Assembly: GCF_014635085.1 (NCBI RefSeq)
Contig: NZ_BMCH01000007.1
Span: forward strand, 1 to 64,000
Origin: Asaia siamensis
GTDB taxonomy: Bacteria > Pseudomonadota > Alphaproteobacteria > Acetobacterales > Acetobacteraceae
DNA length: 64,000 nt
Direction of reading: 5' to 3'
Position numbers and translations under genes: made by a program. Shown piece after piece: positions 1-8,516 of this stretch. The notes beneath the pieces are model-generated. The model was not told where the DNA came from, made no database searches, and saw nothing but the letters and a program-made list of their open reading frames with translations. Each line of letters starts with the position of its first letter. The stretch's first letter is position 1.

Positions 1-2
1 GC

Positions 3-107
3 TGGCGCCGACTGGTGAGGGATTACGAACAGCGTATCGACGTGGCAGAGGCCATGATCCACATCGCCATGGGAAGCCTAATGCTACGCCGAAACGCTCA
101 TCCGTGA
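3..107 (+). CDS. IS5-family transposase, C-terminal end (cut by window edge)
   Basis: Reading from base 3 gives 34 residues ending in a TGA at 105-107: WRRLVRDYEQRIDVAEAMIH followed by IAMGSLMLRRNAHP. This Arg-rich tail with the 'W.RL.RDYE.R.DV.EAMI.IAM' pattern is typical of the C-terminus of IS5-family (IS427/IS1031-like) DDE transposases, which are very common in acetic acid bacteria. The rest of the gene lies outside the window, so intactness cannot be judged. The element sits directly beside low-GC glycosyltransferase genes, consistent with a mobile, accessory stretch. Confidence 0.8.
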   Translation, partial: WRRLVRDYEQRIDVAEAMIHIAMGSLMLRRNAHP

Positions 108-128
108 ATTTCCAAAAGGGCTCTTAGG
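108..128. repeat. Probable right end of the IS5-family element
   Basis: Immediately after the transposase stop is TTCCAAAAGGGCTCTTAG. A short terminal inverted repeat of this kind (reading inward GAGCCCTTTTGGAA) directly after the transposase gene fits an IS end. The left end is not in the window, so neither the inverted repeat match nor a target duplication can be confirmed. The following ~115 bp up to base 243 is very AT-rich and non-coding. Confidence 0.45.
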
Positions 129-243
129 AAAGATCAAATCAAGAAATAACGCAAGCTCATTATTTTTAATAATTTTCGTGATTTTATTTTATATATAAAA
201 TTACAACACAAACCTCAAAATAAAAAATAAGATTCCATGTTTT

Positions 244-1224
244 TTATCTACTCATTTCGGATATACCCACTACAAACTCATGCTTTCGTTCCGTATTTTG
301 GAGAAAACCATCCCATACAGCGGTAAGCACCAACCTTCGTACATTGCGTATATTTCTGTTTTTCAGGTACAACCTAAAAATACCGAAAATAAGAAGCACC
401 GAGAATGGAAAAAAAAGAATCCCGCACATTTTTCTATAAAAAATTATTCTGTTTCTAATAATATAGTACATCTTCCAATGACTATGCGAGAAATCTACCG
501 TAGTGCTGCAGTCATGGTAAAATCGAATTCCTGGAACAAACTTTATTTTCCATCCGAGCGATCTTAATTTCCAAGTATACAGCGTATCATCGGCGTAAAC
601 GAACAGGTCTCTCTGCGGCAATCCCAAGCTGCCACGTACCAGTTCAGCGCGAACAAAAAAACCAACAAAGGATGCATAATCGACAGACAGCAGTTCATCT
701 CTCTCATAGGCTGCTGAGTCTATTGCGAATGTTCTTTTCCTTTCTCTGATGAGGCGGATGATACTTCCTATTTTCTTGAACGGACTTAATCCAGGGCGGT
801 TCATATCGCACACCGTATCGTCCGGAAAATAAACCGCTGCAGCAACACCCCCGGTCTCCGATGAAAGGACGAGAGACTGAAATTGACCGAGCGCTCCAGG
901 CTGAGGCCAAGCGTCGTCATCGAAACAGACGATCCATTCACAATCTGTCTGACGGGCGGCATAATCCATGCCACGTGCGAACCCACCCGCGCCACCGAGA
1001 TTGATAGTCTCATTCAGAATGTGGAGGCGTGGGTCTGTCTGGCTCGCCAACCAGCCTCTGGTACCATCGGGACTGGCATTATTGACGACAACCACAGAAG
1101 AAAAATTCTGTGCAAGTGTATGCTTTATAACCGTTTTGAGCATCGATAGCCGGTTATAGGTGACAATAACGGCCGTTACCTTGCAAGGGCCCTGTCCGGT
1201 TGAGGAGGCAGAATTGAGGGACAT
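244..1224 (-). CDS. Glycosyltransferase family 2, GlfT-like
   Basis: A 326-residue protein with a GT-A fold start (VTAVIVTYNR at 16-25), the NLGGAGGFARGM element (75-86) seen in rhamnosyl/galactofuranosyl-type GT2 enzymes, and the metal-binding FDDD at 101-104. A later YADDT and a short hydrophobic segment near residues 280-300 follow. It probably adds a sugar to a cell-surface polysaccharide; donor and acceptor cannot be told. The frame stays open to 1305, but I use the ATG at 1224, which lies 8 bases after the upstream stop and has GTGAGG before it. It follows the DUF4422-GT8 gene as the second gene of an operon. Its 3' end becomes AT-rich towards the IS element. Confidence 0.8.
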   Translation of the reverse strand: MSLNSASSTGQGPCKVTAVIVTYNRLSMLKTVIKHTLAQNFSSVVVVNNASPDGTRGWLASQTDPRLHILNETINLGGAGGFARGMDYAARQTDCEWIVCFDDDAWPQPGALGQFQSLVLSSETGGVAAAVYFPDDTVCDMNRPGLSPFKKIGSIIRLIRERKRTFAIDSAAYERDELLSVDYASFVGFFVRAELVRGSLGLPQRDLFVYADDTLYTWKLRSLGWKIKFVPGIRFYHDCSTTVDFSHSHWKMYYIIRNRIIFYRKMCGILFFPFSVLLIFGIFRLYLKNRNIRNVRRLVLTAVWDGFLQNTERKHEFVVGISEMSR

Positions 1225-1232
1225 GTCGTGCC

Positions 1233-3143
1233 TCACAGAGCCCGCTTGACGCGCGAGGCGACACCAGACAACGGTCGGCGCAGCAGAGGGGGAAGGCAAT
1301 GCCATCCGCGCGTCAATACACGACGAACCAGACTGTACTGAATAGGGCGCGGCTCATCCCCTGGGCCGAGGCTGCCATGGAAGATGGTTTCATACCAGAA
1401 TGTCTTACGCAGGAAGAACCAGTAATAGAAACCTAACGCTGCGTTCTTGTTGTTCCAAGGCTTGGCCTCATATCCGGCATAATGCACGATTTTCGGATTT
1501 TGAAGGTCCTCAAGCACCTTGGCCCGCCAATCGGCACTCAAATGAGGGAAGATCTCGCCAATACTATTGACGCAGTTCCACGATGTATCCAGCATCTTGA
1601 CCTTTCCAATCAGATATTTATTTAAAATATCCTGGTCCAGGAACCAATAGCATCGGCTACTCAGATCTTTAATAGCGACATCGGCAATGTCAGCATTTCT
1701 GAAGGCGTTCAAATCGAAGAGAATAATGCCCGCCTGAAAATAGGCGTCTCCTCCGGTTTGCAATCCCAGATAGTCACTAAGATAACGGCCCGCAGGAAGA
1801 GCGCCGGTTTCAGCGAGCGAACGAACACCTGCCTTTACGAAGTTCTTCATGATCAGATCAGGCGTGGCAGCGATCACAGCACCATTGAGCGGTGTGTCCC
1901 ACAACTGGCACAGATCGGCCAGAACAATGGTATCGCAGTCAACATAAAGAGCCCGCGGATGATTGAGCAGTAGCTCTCCAAGCGAGAGTCGATAGAACGT
2001 CGCAGGGGAAAAATGCATATGCGTACTGACGTCGCGATACATATGCCGGCAATCCAGAAAGGTGAGACTGCCTTTCTCTTCGGGCAGCCCACTATGAAAC
2101 TGCTGCCTGAGGAGATTACGCTTGAATGCCGGAATTCCCCCATCCAGCACGATCAACTCGAGAAAACGGTCGGGGCTGAAAGACGACTTTATAGACTCCA
2201 ATAATGCGCCCAGATGCGGAACAAAATTTTCGTCCGCAGCCGTCACAATTGTCACGGCGGTGTCTGGCGGAGCAGGAAGGCTTCTAGGTAGCACGCTCTT
2301 CTGCCCTGTTCCCGTGTTCTCGAAAAAGCAACGCGCACGCTCAATCAAACCTGTGTGTGGACCGTGTGAGGAGGCGATGAAAATGTTGAATAGCCGCTCT
2401 CCCAGATAACCATAAATTCTGCGTGCCTGTGCTGAATAGTTGGTTAGATCGGCTCGCCGCTCGACCTCTGAGAGAATAGCGAAAAGCCATGTACAATAGC
2501 TGTCAAACAATTCACGACGGAATACGAAGACATTAGTGAAATATCCTTCATCTGACGCCATGACTGTATCGAATGCGGCCAGATCACCGGGATACAAATC
2601 GGCTATAACGGAACGTGTCAGATCAAGGTCATGGGCGAAATGATAGTCAGAATCGACGTAATGCTGGTGGAATGACGTGTATCCAACATTTCTTACCGAC
2701 CATTTTTCCGGAAGGATAGCGCAGGCATCCGGATTGTTTTCTATCGTTTTACGAACTGTCTCTGCATTCAGCCCCATCGCCTGCAAAGACCCGGTCGTCA
2801 TCTCAGGCAAAGCGATGCAACCGTAGCGGTCAGTTTTCAGACCCGTGCACGCAAAGTCCAGAAAACGCCGATAGTGCATGAAGCCGACCCAGGAGGCGTT
2901 GCGGTCATTTTTCCACGCCCAATACAGGGTTGTCAGCTCACAATACTCGCCGTTTTTCCGGGAGATATTGTCACCCGTATCGTCACCTGGCATGGGCAAT
3001 GCCGTGTCAGCCAGAGCCCTACCCGCCTGAATTGGGCGAAAGACATCATCCTCAAACGTGAAGCCTGCGCTATGATGGCAGACATAAATGTGAACAGGAC
3101 CAGAGCTGGCCTGACGTGTTGTCATTGGATGTTCTCTATGCAA
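1233..3143 (-). CDS. Two-domain glycosyltransferase: DUF4422 fused to GT8
   Basis: A 636-residue protein. Residues ~15-270 match the DUF4422 exopolysaccharide-synthesis domain (HIYVCHH near 18, GDNISRKNGEYCELTTLYW near 57-75, GFMHYRRFLD near 87). Residues ~296-590 match GT8 glycosyltransferases: VTIVTAADENFVPHL at 297-311 and the DxD motif in YVDCDT at 400-405. Both are nucleotide-sugar-dependent glycosyltransferase modules, so this is probably a bifunctional enzyme for an outer polysaccharide. Start uncertain: ATG at 3143 or at 3125 (MTTRQ). It precedes the GT2 gene by 8 bases. Base composition is less GC-rich than the housekeeping genes, suggesting acquisition. Confidence 0.8.
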   Translation of the reverse strand: MHREHPMTTRQASSGPVHIYVCHHSAGFTFEDDVFRPIQAGRALADTALPMPGDDTGDNISRKNGEYCELTTLYWAWKNDRNASWVGFMHYRRFLDFACTGLKTDRYGCIALPEMTTGSLQAMGLNAETVRKTIENNPDACAILPEKWSVRNVGYTSFHQHYVDSDYHFAHDLDLTRSVIADLYPGDLAAFDTVMASDEGYFTNVFVFRRELFDSYCTWLFAILSEVERRADLTNYSAQARRIYGYLGERLFNIFIASSHGPHTGLIERARCFFENTGTGQKSVLPRSLPAPPDTAVTIVTAADENFVPHLGALLESIKSSFSPDRFLELIVLDGGIPAFKRNLLRQQFHSGLPEEKGSLTFLDCRHMYRDVSTHMHFSPATFYRLSLGELLLNHPRALYVDCDTIVLADLCQLWDTPLNGAVIAATPDLIMKNFVKAGVRSLAETGALPAGRYLSDYLGLQTGGDAYFQAGIILFDLNAFRNADIADVAIKDLSSRCYWFLDQDILNKYLIGKVKMLDTSWNCVNSIGEIFPHLSADWRAKVLEDLQNPKIVHYAGYEAKPWNNKNAALGFYYWFFLRKTFWYETIFHGSLGPGDEPRPIQYSLVRRVLTRGWHCLPPLLRRPLSGVASRVKRAL

Positions 3144-3158
3144 CTCACAGGTTGGGAT

Positions 3159-3335
3159 TCACTCAAAGTTGAAGTACCCGGGGCTGCCGGAGAGTGATTT
3201 GTTCATCAATCGGGCTGCGATATCAAGTTTATCCTGATCTGTATAGAAGGTAGATGGAAGGATCGCGGAAGGTTTTTGAGCCTTTTTTCTGTCTTCCCGT
3301 GGAGACGGAGGCCTGTTGTGAGCTCTAAGCATCAT
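3159..3335 (-). CDS. Small ORF upstream of the glycosyltransferase pair
   Basis: An open frame of 58 codons begins at tandem ATGs (3335/3332), is preceded in frame by TAA, and stops at 3159-3161, 15 bases before the glycosyltransferase start. The N-terminal half is basic and Pro-rich (HNRPPSPREDRKK); the C-terminal half reads like a folded segment (TDQDKLDIAARLMNKSLSG, ending PGYFNFE). I do not recognise it and see no good ribosome binding site. It may be a real small protein, a leader ORF, or the tail of a decayed gene. The rest of the gap to the tRNA (3336-3592) shows nothing I can name. Confidence 0.3.
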   Translation of the reverse strand: MMLRAHNRPPSPREDRKKAQKPSAILPSTFYTDQDKLDIAARLMNKSLSGSPGYFNFE

Positions 3336-3592
3336 AGATAATTAATCTCAGGCTGTGTCGCTTTTGTGACGAGACTATCAGGCAGTTAATGCGATACTAG
3401 GGCCTTGCCCCGGCCTGCCCAGCGAAGAAACGTCGCGCTATCTGATACCGCGCTGAACATTTGATGTATGCCGCTTGAGAAAACATCATTCAGCCGAGAC
3501 GAACAGGCACTCATCCCCATTCACGTCACCAGCCGGGAAACAATATCCCAGCATCAGACAAAGATTTTTCAGCTGATTCAGTTGCCTGAAAA

Positions 3593-3667
3593 TGGTGCCG
3601 GGTGAGGGATTTGAACCCCCGACCTTCGGTTTACAAAACCGCTGCACTACCACTGTGCTAACCCGGC
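3593..3667 (-). tRNA. tRNA-Thr (anticodon UGU)
   Basis: Read on the minus strand, acceptor GCCGGGT pairs with ACCCGGC, followed by discriminator A and an encoded CCA (3593-3595). The D arm (AGCACAGTGGTAGTGC) and T loop (GGTTCGAATCC) are standard. The anticodon loop TTTGTAA carries TGT at positions 34-36, which reads ACA threonine codons. The outermost anticodon-stem pair is a G-A mismatch; all other stems pair well. Confidence 0.95.
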
Positions 3668-3792
3668 GAAAGGCGTGAATGCACCGCTTTTCGCCGGTTA
3701 TCGCGGATTCGTCAAGGTGTTTCCCAGGTGAAGCGCCCAGGCGCCGTCAATCCTGCCTCTATCCGCAAACCGGCGTAGTGGCAGGGATATGA

Positions 3793-4317
3793 TCACCCAT
3801 GCTGTCTCCAGGATCTTGCTGCTGCCACAAGGCCATCAAGCCAGTCCTGATGGCCATTGAGCATTGGGTTGGGATGGGTCGTGGCGAGTTGCCTTGCAGG
3901 GGCACCATTCTGGGTTTCCTGCGTCAGGATGCGCAGGCGATTCTGCGGCATGGCTTCAACAAGCCAGGCATGATGCACATCAAGCCGCGTGGGAGTCCCT
4001 CTTTCACCAGCCCAACCATGCCATGCCAGACGTCCAGCAAGACCCGGCACAGGCGGAACATACTCTGTGATCTGTGCCTCAACGGGAAACCCAAACGTCG
4101 TAAACCGGAACCTGTCACCCAATGAAAACCCTGGCCCAGCCCCCTTATCAAACGACGGATCAGCCGCATTACCGTAGTAACCCGGCCATTCGGCCGGGTG
4201 GCAAAGCAGGTGCCACACTGCGGCGATTGGTAGATCGTGAATGATGACTTCGTTCGAGACAAAATTATCGGACAGTCCGGGCAGATAGCCCGCTGGCCAG
4301 ATGATGGCATTCATCAT
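3793..4317 (-). CDS. SRPBCC-family (START-like) protein
   Basis: A 174-residue soluble protein with the opening pattern of the polyketide cyclase/SRPBCC fold: EVIIHDLPIAAVWHLLCHPA near residues 23-42 ('interaction of ligand with binding pocket'), then W..YYG and a GDRFRFTTFG strand near 67-76. These proteins bind hydrophobic ligands in a deep cavity; the ligand here is unknown. The start has GGAG nine bases upstream of ATGATG. It is divergent from a LysR regulator across about 130 bp with several palindromes, so it is the likely regulatory target. Confidence 0.7.
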   Translation of the reverse strand: MMNAIIWPAGYLPGLSDNFVSNEVIIHDLPIAAVWHLLCHPAEWPGYYGNAADPSFDKGAGPGFSLGDRFRFTTFGFPVEAQITEYVPPVPGLAGRLAWHGWAGERGTPTRLDVHHAWLVEAMPQNRLRILTQETQNGAPARQLATTHPNPMLNGHQDWLDGLVAAARSWRQHG

Positions 4318-4359
4318 GATGGATCGCTCCGGCTGGAAAAGGACTTTCCTGCCTCTAAA

Positions 4360-4400
4360 ATGATATCATGAAAAATCATGTTTTCTGATTTTTGCTATCA
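4360..4400. promoter_or_regulatory. Palindromic operator sites between SRPBCC gene and lysR
   Basis: The divergent region holds three nested symmetric sites: ATGATATCAT (4360-4369), CATGA-AAAA-TCATG (4367-4380) and TGATTTTTGCTATCA (4386-4400). The last fits the LysR-type T-N11-A box with TGAT/ATCA arms. Position between a LysR gene and its divergent neighbour is classical for autoregulation plus target control. Binding is an inference. Confidence 0.5.
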
Positions 4401-4446
4401 TTATTCATGATGGATCACTCTCCTATCTTCCGTCGAAAGCATAGTC

Positions 4447-5352
4447 ATGACCCGCCTCGACAAGCTCGATCTCACCCAGCTCCGCGCTCTCGACAGCCTC
4501 ATTGCCACAGGAAGCGTCACTCGAACGGCCGAGGCTCTGGGGGTAACGCAGCCTGCTGTCAGCAATATGCTCGCCCGCCTGCGTGACGCCTTCGATGACC
4601 CTCTTTTCATTCGCCAGTCACGAGGCCTGGTCTGCACCCCACGCGCTCGCGCACTCCAAAAGCCGCTGCGGTCTGTTCTGGATGGGCTCGGCGCGCTCTA
4701 TGCACCACCGGATTTCGATCCGGCCAAGGCGACCCTTACCCTCTCACTGGCAGCCACGGATTATGCTGCAGCGACCATGGTCACACCATTCATGAAGCGC
4801 CTGCAGGACACAGCCCCCGGCATTCGTCTGGCCCTGCACGGCCTCGATACGGCCTCGCTTCGCAACAGGCTGGAAGATGGGTCGCTCGATATGGCCCTCG
4901 TGACGCCCGAAGAAAGCCCTGCCTCGCTGCACAGCCAATGGCTTTTCCGGGAAACCTGGCTATGCGTCACACGACCCGGCCATCCCGTTCTGACAGAAAC
5001 GGACAGTCTCGATGCTTTCTGCGCGGCGTCCCATGTCGTGGTATCGCCAGATGGCGGAGGCTTCGAGGCGCAGACCGATCGTCAGCTCCATCTTCTGGGA
5101 AGGAAACGTCACGTGGCCGTCTCTGTGCCGGGGTTTCTGATGGTTCCCGAGCTTCTGAAGACAACCGACCTGCTTGCCGTATTGCCCGCCCGGCTAGTAG
5201 CGGATCGGTCCGATCTGGCCGTCTTTGCGCCCCCGCTCGATCTGCCCGGTTTTGACAAATACCTCGTCTGGGCCGATCGCGCCGATCTCGACCCGACACA
5301 GACTGCCCTGAGGGCCATGCTGATCGATACCGTCTCTGGCGCGCAGGCATAA
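4447..5352 (+). CDS. LysR-family transcriptional regulator
   Basis: 301 residues, normal family length. The N-terminal winged helix-turn-helix is clear: LTQLRALDSLIATGSVTRTA near 9-28, then TQPAVSNMLARLRD and DDPLFIR. The C-terminal part (from ~90) is the two-lobed periplasmic-binding-like effector domain. The resemblance is to the NodD/LinR-type branch. It is divergent from the SRPBCC gene and probably controls it through the palindromes in between; the effector is unknown. A hairpin and the convergent glnA terminator follow directly. Confidence 0.9.
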   Translation: MTRLDKLDLTQLRALDSLIATGSVTRTAEALGVTQPAVSNMLARLRDAFDDPLFIRQSRGLVCTPRARALQKPLRSVLDGLGALYAPPDFDPAKATLTLSLAATDYAAATMVTPFMKRLQDTAPGIRLALHGLDTASLRNRLEDGSLDMALVTPEESPASLHSQWLFRETWLCVTRPGHPVLTETDSLDAFCAASHVVVSPDGGGFEAQTDRQLHLLGRKRHVAVSVPGFLMVPELLKTTDLLAVLPARLVADRSDLAVFAPPLDLPGFDKYLVWADRADLDPTQTALRAMLIDTVSGAQA

Positions 5353-5379
5353 AAAAAGCCCGGCTCGAAAGCCGGGCTT
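5351..5379 (-). terminator. Rho-independent terminator of glnA
   Basis: A perfect 10-bp stem AAGCCCGGCT / AGCCGGGCTT (5356-5379) with a CGAA loop lies just past the glnA stop. The run of A at 5351-5357 becomes a U tract on the minus-strand transcript. It also lies directly after the lysR stop, so it may work in both directions. Confidence 0.9.
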
Positions 5380-5388
5380 CGTCTCGGA

Positions 5389-6879
5389 TCAGACCGAGTA
5401 GTACATTTCGAACTCAGCCGGGTGCGGCGTGTGTTCGAACTTGTAAACTTCTTTCCACTTCAGCTCGATGTAGCTCTCGATCTGGTCCTTGGTGAAGACA
5501 TCGCCTTCGAGCAGGAACGAGAAATCGGCTTCGAGGGCTTGAAGGGCTTCACGGAGCGAACCGCAGACCGTCGGGATCTGGGCCAGCTCATCCTTCGGCA
5601 GTTCGTACAGATCCTTGTCCATGGCTTCGCCCGGGTGGATCTTGTTGCGGATGCCGTCGAGACCAGCCATCAGCATGGCGGCGAAAGCAAGGTAGGGGTT
5701 GGCGGTCGGATCCGGGAAACGGACTTCGATACGCTTTGCCTTCGGGCCGACCGAATACGGGATACGACACGAAGCCGAACGGTTGGCTGCCGAGTAAGCG
5801 AGCAGAACGGGGGCTTCAAAGCCCGGGATCAGACGCTTGTAGGAGTTGGTCGACGGGTTGGTGAAGGCGTTCAGCGCCTTGGCATGCTTGATGATGCCGC
5901 CGATGTAGAACAGCGCATCTTCAGACAGGCCAGCATACTGGTCACCGGCGAAAAGCGGCTTGCCATCACGCCAGATCGACTGATGCACATGCATGCCCGA
6001 GCCGTTATCGCCAGCGATGGGCTTCGGCATGAAGGTAGCCGTCTTGCCATAGGAGTGAGCGACATTGTGCACGCAGTACTTGTAGATCTGCATGAAGTCG
6101 GCCGACTGGACCAGCGTGGCAAACTTGGTGCCCAGCTCGTGCTGCGACTGCGCCACTTCGTGGTGATGCTTTTCGATCGGCAGGCCCATTTCGCCCATCG
6201 TCGAAAGCATTTCAGCGCGCAGGTCGCCTTCACTGTCGACCGGAGCAACCGGGAAGTAGCCGCCCTTGACCACCGGACGATGGCCCATATTGCCTTCCGG
6301 ATAGTCCTTCATCGAGGCGTCAGGGCCTTCGATGCTGTCGAGCTGGTACGTGCCGTAATTCGGGCCCGTGCCGAACTTCACGTTGTCGAAAATGAAGAAC
6401 TCGGCTTCCGGACCGAAGAAGGCGGTGTCGCCCAGGCCCGTGGTCTTCAGATAGGCTTCGGCAGCCTTGGCGGTCGCGCGCGGGTCACGGGCATAATAGT
6501 TGCCGGTGCGGGGCTCGACGATATCGCAGATCAGGATCAGCTGCGGCTTGGCCGAGAACGGGTCCATGACGGCCGTAGTCGGGTCGGGCAGGAGCACCAT
6601 GTCGGATTCGTTGATGGCCTTCCAGCCGGCAATCGACGAACCATCGAACATGAAGCCTTCAACGAAGGTGTCTTCTTCGATCGTGGTGTGCCACTGCGTC
6701 GTATGGTGCCACTTGCCCTTCGGGTCGGTGAAGCGCAGGTCGACCAGTTCGACCGAGTGTTCCTGCATCAGCTCGAAGACGCGCTTTACAGCGGCGCTAT
6801 CTGGCTTGCCGGGCTTGGCATTCGCTGCATTCGTGGAAGACGCAGCCTTGGAAGCCGCGGCTGGAGCTTTTTTCGCCAT
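5389..6879 (-). CDS. glnA: Glutamine synthetase type I
   Basis: ATP-dependent synthesis of glutamine from glutamate and ammonium; a cytosolic dodecamer in this family. The 496 residues contain [33 protein letters not shown] and, near the C-terminus, KDLYELP, whose Tyr425 matches the adenylylation site of GlnE-regulated GSI enzymes. Compared with the usual ~470 residues there is an N-terminal extension of about 27 residues rich in Ala, Lys and Ser before VKRVFELM. In many alphaproteobacteria glnB precedes glnA; here upstream is a divergent aminotransferase and no PII gene is in the window. I saw no convincing sigma-54 site upstream. Confidence 0.97.
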   Translation of the reverse strand: MAKKAPAAASKAASSTNAANAKPGKPDSAAVKRVFELMQEHSVELVDLRFTDPKGKWHHTTQWHTTIEEDTFVEGFMFDGSSIAGWKAINESDMVLLPDPTTAVMDPFSAKPQLILICDIVEPRTGNYYARDPRATAKAAEAYLKTTGLGDTAFFGPEAEFFIFDNVKFGTGPNYGTYQLDSIEGPDASMKDYPEGNMGHRPVVKGGYFPVAPVDSEGDLRAEMLSTMGEMGLPIEKHHHEVAQSQHELGTKFATLVQSADFMQIYKYCVHNVAHSYGKTATFMPKPIAGDNGSGMHVHQSIWRDGKPLFAGDQYAGLSEDALFYIGGIIKHAKALNAFTNPSTNSYKRLIPGFEAPVLLAYSAANRSASCRIPYSVGPKAKRIEVRFPDPTANPYLAFAAMLMAGLDGIRNKIHPGEAMDKDLYELPKDELAQIPTVCGSLREALQALEADFSFLLEGDVFTKDQIESYIELKWKEVYKFEHTPHPAEFEMYYSV

Positions 6880-7340
6880 TTGTCAAATACCTGTATCTGC
6901 CTCAAGGGGCCGCACTGATCGGCTGCAAAACGATTAGGACAGGATTCGCGAACTGTCGAGTATTCCAAAGGCTTTTTGCGACGCACCACGCATGAAAAAC
7001 AGCAATCTTCTCCCCCCGGTAAGGCCCTCAAACACCTTTCGGAATCAAAACGACGCATGACAGACCAACAGAAAAAGCATATCGGATCGCGTCACTCCCT
7101 CATTTCCGATTTTTCCGATCACCCACGCGACTGTGATGCGCATGGACGGCCCGTAACGCCATCGCGACCGGAATCCGTCCCTCCAATCCAAGGGCGCCGC
7201 CGGCAATACACGCTCACGACCTCCGGATTCAGAACCCCTGCCTTCAGCACCTACATGTCAGGGCGTTTTACAGGCGGGATTATGCCGGTATCATGCCCTA
7301 TTCCTTTGCAGCCCCAGCCCCTTTGCAGTGCAGGATCGCC
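6880..7340. other. Divergent intergenic region glnA / aminotransferase
   Basis: About 460 bp without a convincing gene. It must carry the glnA promoter (minus) and the aminotransferase promoter (plus). A frame open from 6976 to 7344 has no recognisable protein features and runs into the real aminotransferase start, so I do not call it. No riboswitch-like fold is evident by eye. Confidence 0.5.
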
Positions 7341-8516
7341 ATGAAAACTCCCAACGCGTTTCTCGGCTCCTTGCCGACCACCATTTTCACGACGATGTCC
7401 CAGCTTGCCATGGCTCATGGTGCCATCAATCTGGGGCAGGGCTTTCCCGATACCGAAGGCCCGGCAGAGCTGATCGATGCTGCGGCAGAGGCGCTGAAGG
7501 ACGGGCGCAACCAGTATGCGCCCCTTACCGGCCTGCCCGAGCTGCGCGAGGCAGTCGCCCGCGCCAACGGGCGCGATTACGGCCTCGATATCGACCCAGC
7601 GACAGAGGTGATCGTTACCTCAGGCGCGACGGAAGCTCTGGCGGTCAGTCTGATGGCGCTCATAGAGCCGGGCGATGAGGTGGTGCTCATCGAGCCGCTT
7701 TATGACACCTATCTTCCCGTACTACGCCTGCTCGGTGCCGTACCGCGCTGCGTACGGGTGGAAGCCCCGGACTGGCACCTGCCGGAAGACGCCCTGCGCG
7801 CCGCTTTTTCAGCCAAGACCAAGCTGATCCTGCTGAATTCGCCCATGAACCCGAGCGGCAAGGTGTTCAGCCCGCAGGAGCTCGATCTGATCGCCTCGCT
7901 CGTGCTGGAGCATGATTGCTATGCGCTCTGCGACGAGGTTTACGAACACCTTACTTTCGGCGTGAAGCACATCCCCCTCATGACGCGGCCGGGTATGAGA
8001 GAGCGGGCGATACGCATTGGCAGCGCAGGGAAGAGCTTTTCGGTCACCGGCTGGAAGATCGGCTACATCACCGCCTGCCCGACTCTGACCGCCGTCATCG
8101 CCAAGGCGCATCAGATTATTGCCTTCTCGAGCGCACCCAATCTGCAGCGCGCTGTGGCAAAGGGGCTGGATCTCGGAGAGTCGTTCTTCACCACGCTTTC
8201 AGACAGCCTGCGCGCACGGCGCGATCTGTTTGCCGAGGGTCTGCACGCGCTCGGCTTTCCGACCCTGCCCGCCGATGGCAGCTATTTTGTGGTCGCCGAT
8301 ATCAGCGCCCATGCCAATGGCCGAGATGATGTCGCTTTCTGCCGCGATCTGGTCGTCGAGTCCGGTGTTGCCGCCATCCCGGTCTCGGCATTCTACGACC
8401 CGCAGGGCGCCGAACCCCCGCGCCATCTCATTCGCTTTGCGTTCTGCAAGACCGAAGCCGTTCTGACCGAAGCGCTCGACCGTCTCGGTCGCCATTTCAG
8501 CCCTCAGGAGGGCTGA
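7341..8516 (+). CDS. PLP-dependent aminotransferase class I/II (methionine/kynurenine type)
   Basis: 391 residues from the ATG at 7341, which has AGGA six bases upstream; the frame is open to 7293 but the extra residues are not family-like. The N-terminus LPTTIFTTMSQLAMAHGAIN with LGQGFPD is characteristic of the YbdL/kynurenine aminotransferase subgroup. PLP contacts: DEVYEH near 198-203 and GSAGKSFSVTGWK with Lys231 as the Schiff-base lysine. The likely role is transamination of methionine or an aromatic amino acid with a 2-oxo acid. The last 13 bases overlap the end of the convergent trehalase gene. Confidence 0.88.
   Translation: MKTPNAFLGSLPTTIFTTMSQLAMAHGAINLGQGFPDTEGPAELIDAAAEALKDGRNQYAPLTGLPELREAVARANGRDYGLDIDPATEVIVTSGATEALAVSLMALIEPGDEVVLIEPLYDTYLPVLRLLGAVPRCVRVEAPDWHLPEDALRAAFSAKTKLILLNSPMNPSGKVFSPQELDLIASLVLEHDCYALCDEVYEHLTFGVKHIPLMTRPGMRERAIRIGSAGKSFSVTGWKIGYITACPTLTAVIAKAHQIIAFSSAPNLQRAVAKGLDLGESFFTTLSDSLRARRDLFAEGLHALGFPTLPADGSYFVVADISAHANGRDDVAFCRDLVVESGVAAIPVSAFYDPQGAEPPRHLIRFAFCKTEAVLTEALDRLGRHFSPQEG

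Noticed and set aside
5422-6918. Long plus-strand open frame (498 codons) opposite glnA
   Set aside because: It is the antisense of a fully conserved glnA; no domain is visible in its translation and its length reflects GC-rich third positions.
6880-7060. Possible sigma-54 (GG-N10-GC) promoter for glnA
   Set aside because: The nearest candidate GG and GC elements have the wrong spacing, so no site could be supported.
6976-7344. 122-codon frame in the glnA/aminotransferase gap
   Set aside because: No recognisable motif, no ribosome binding site and irregular composition; it runs into the aminotransferase start.
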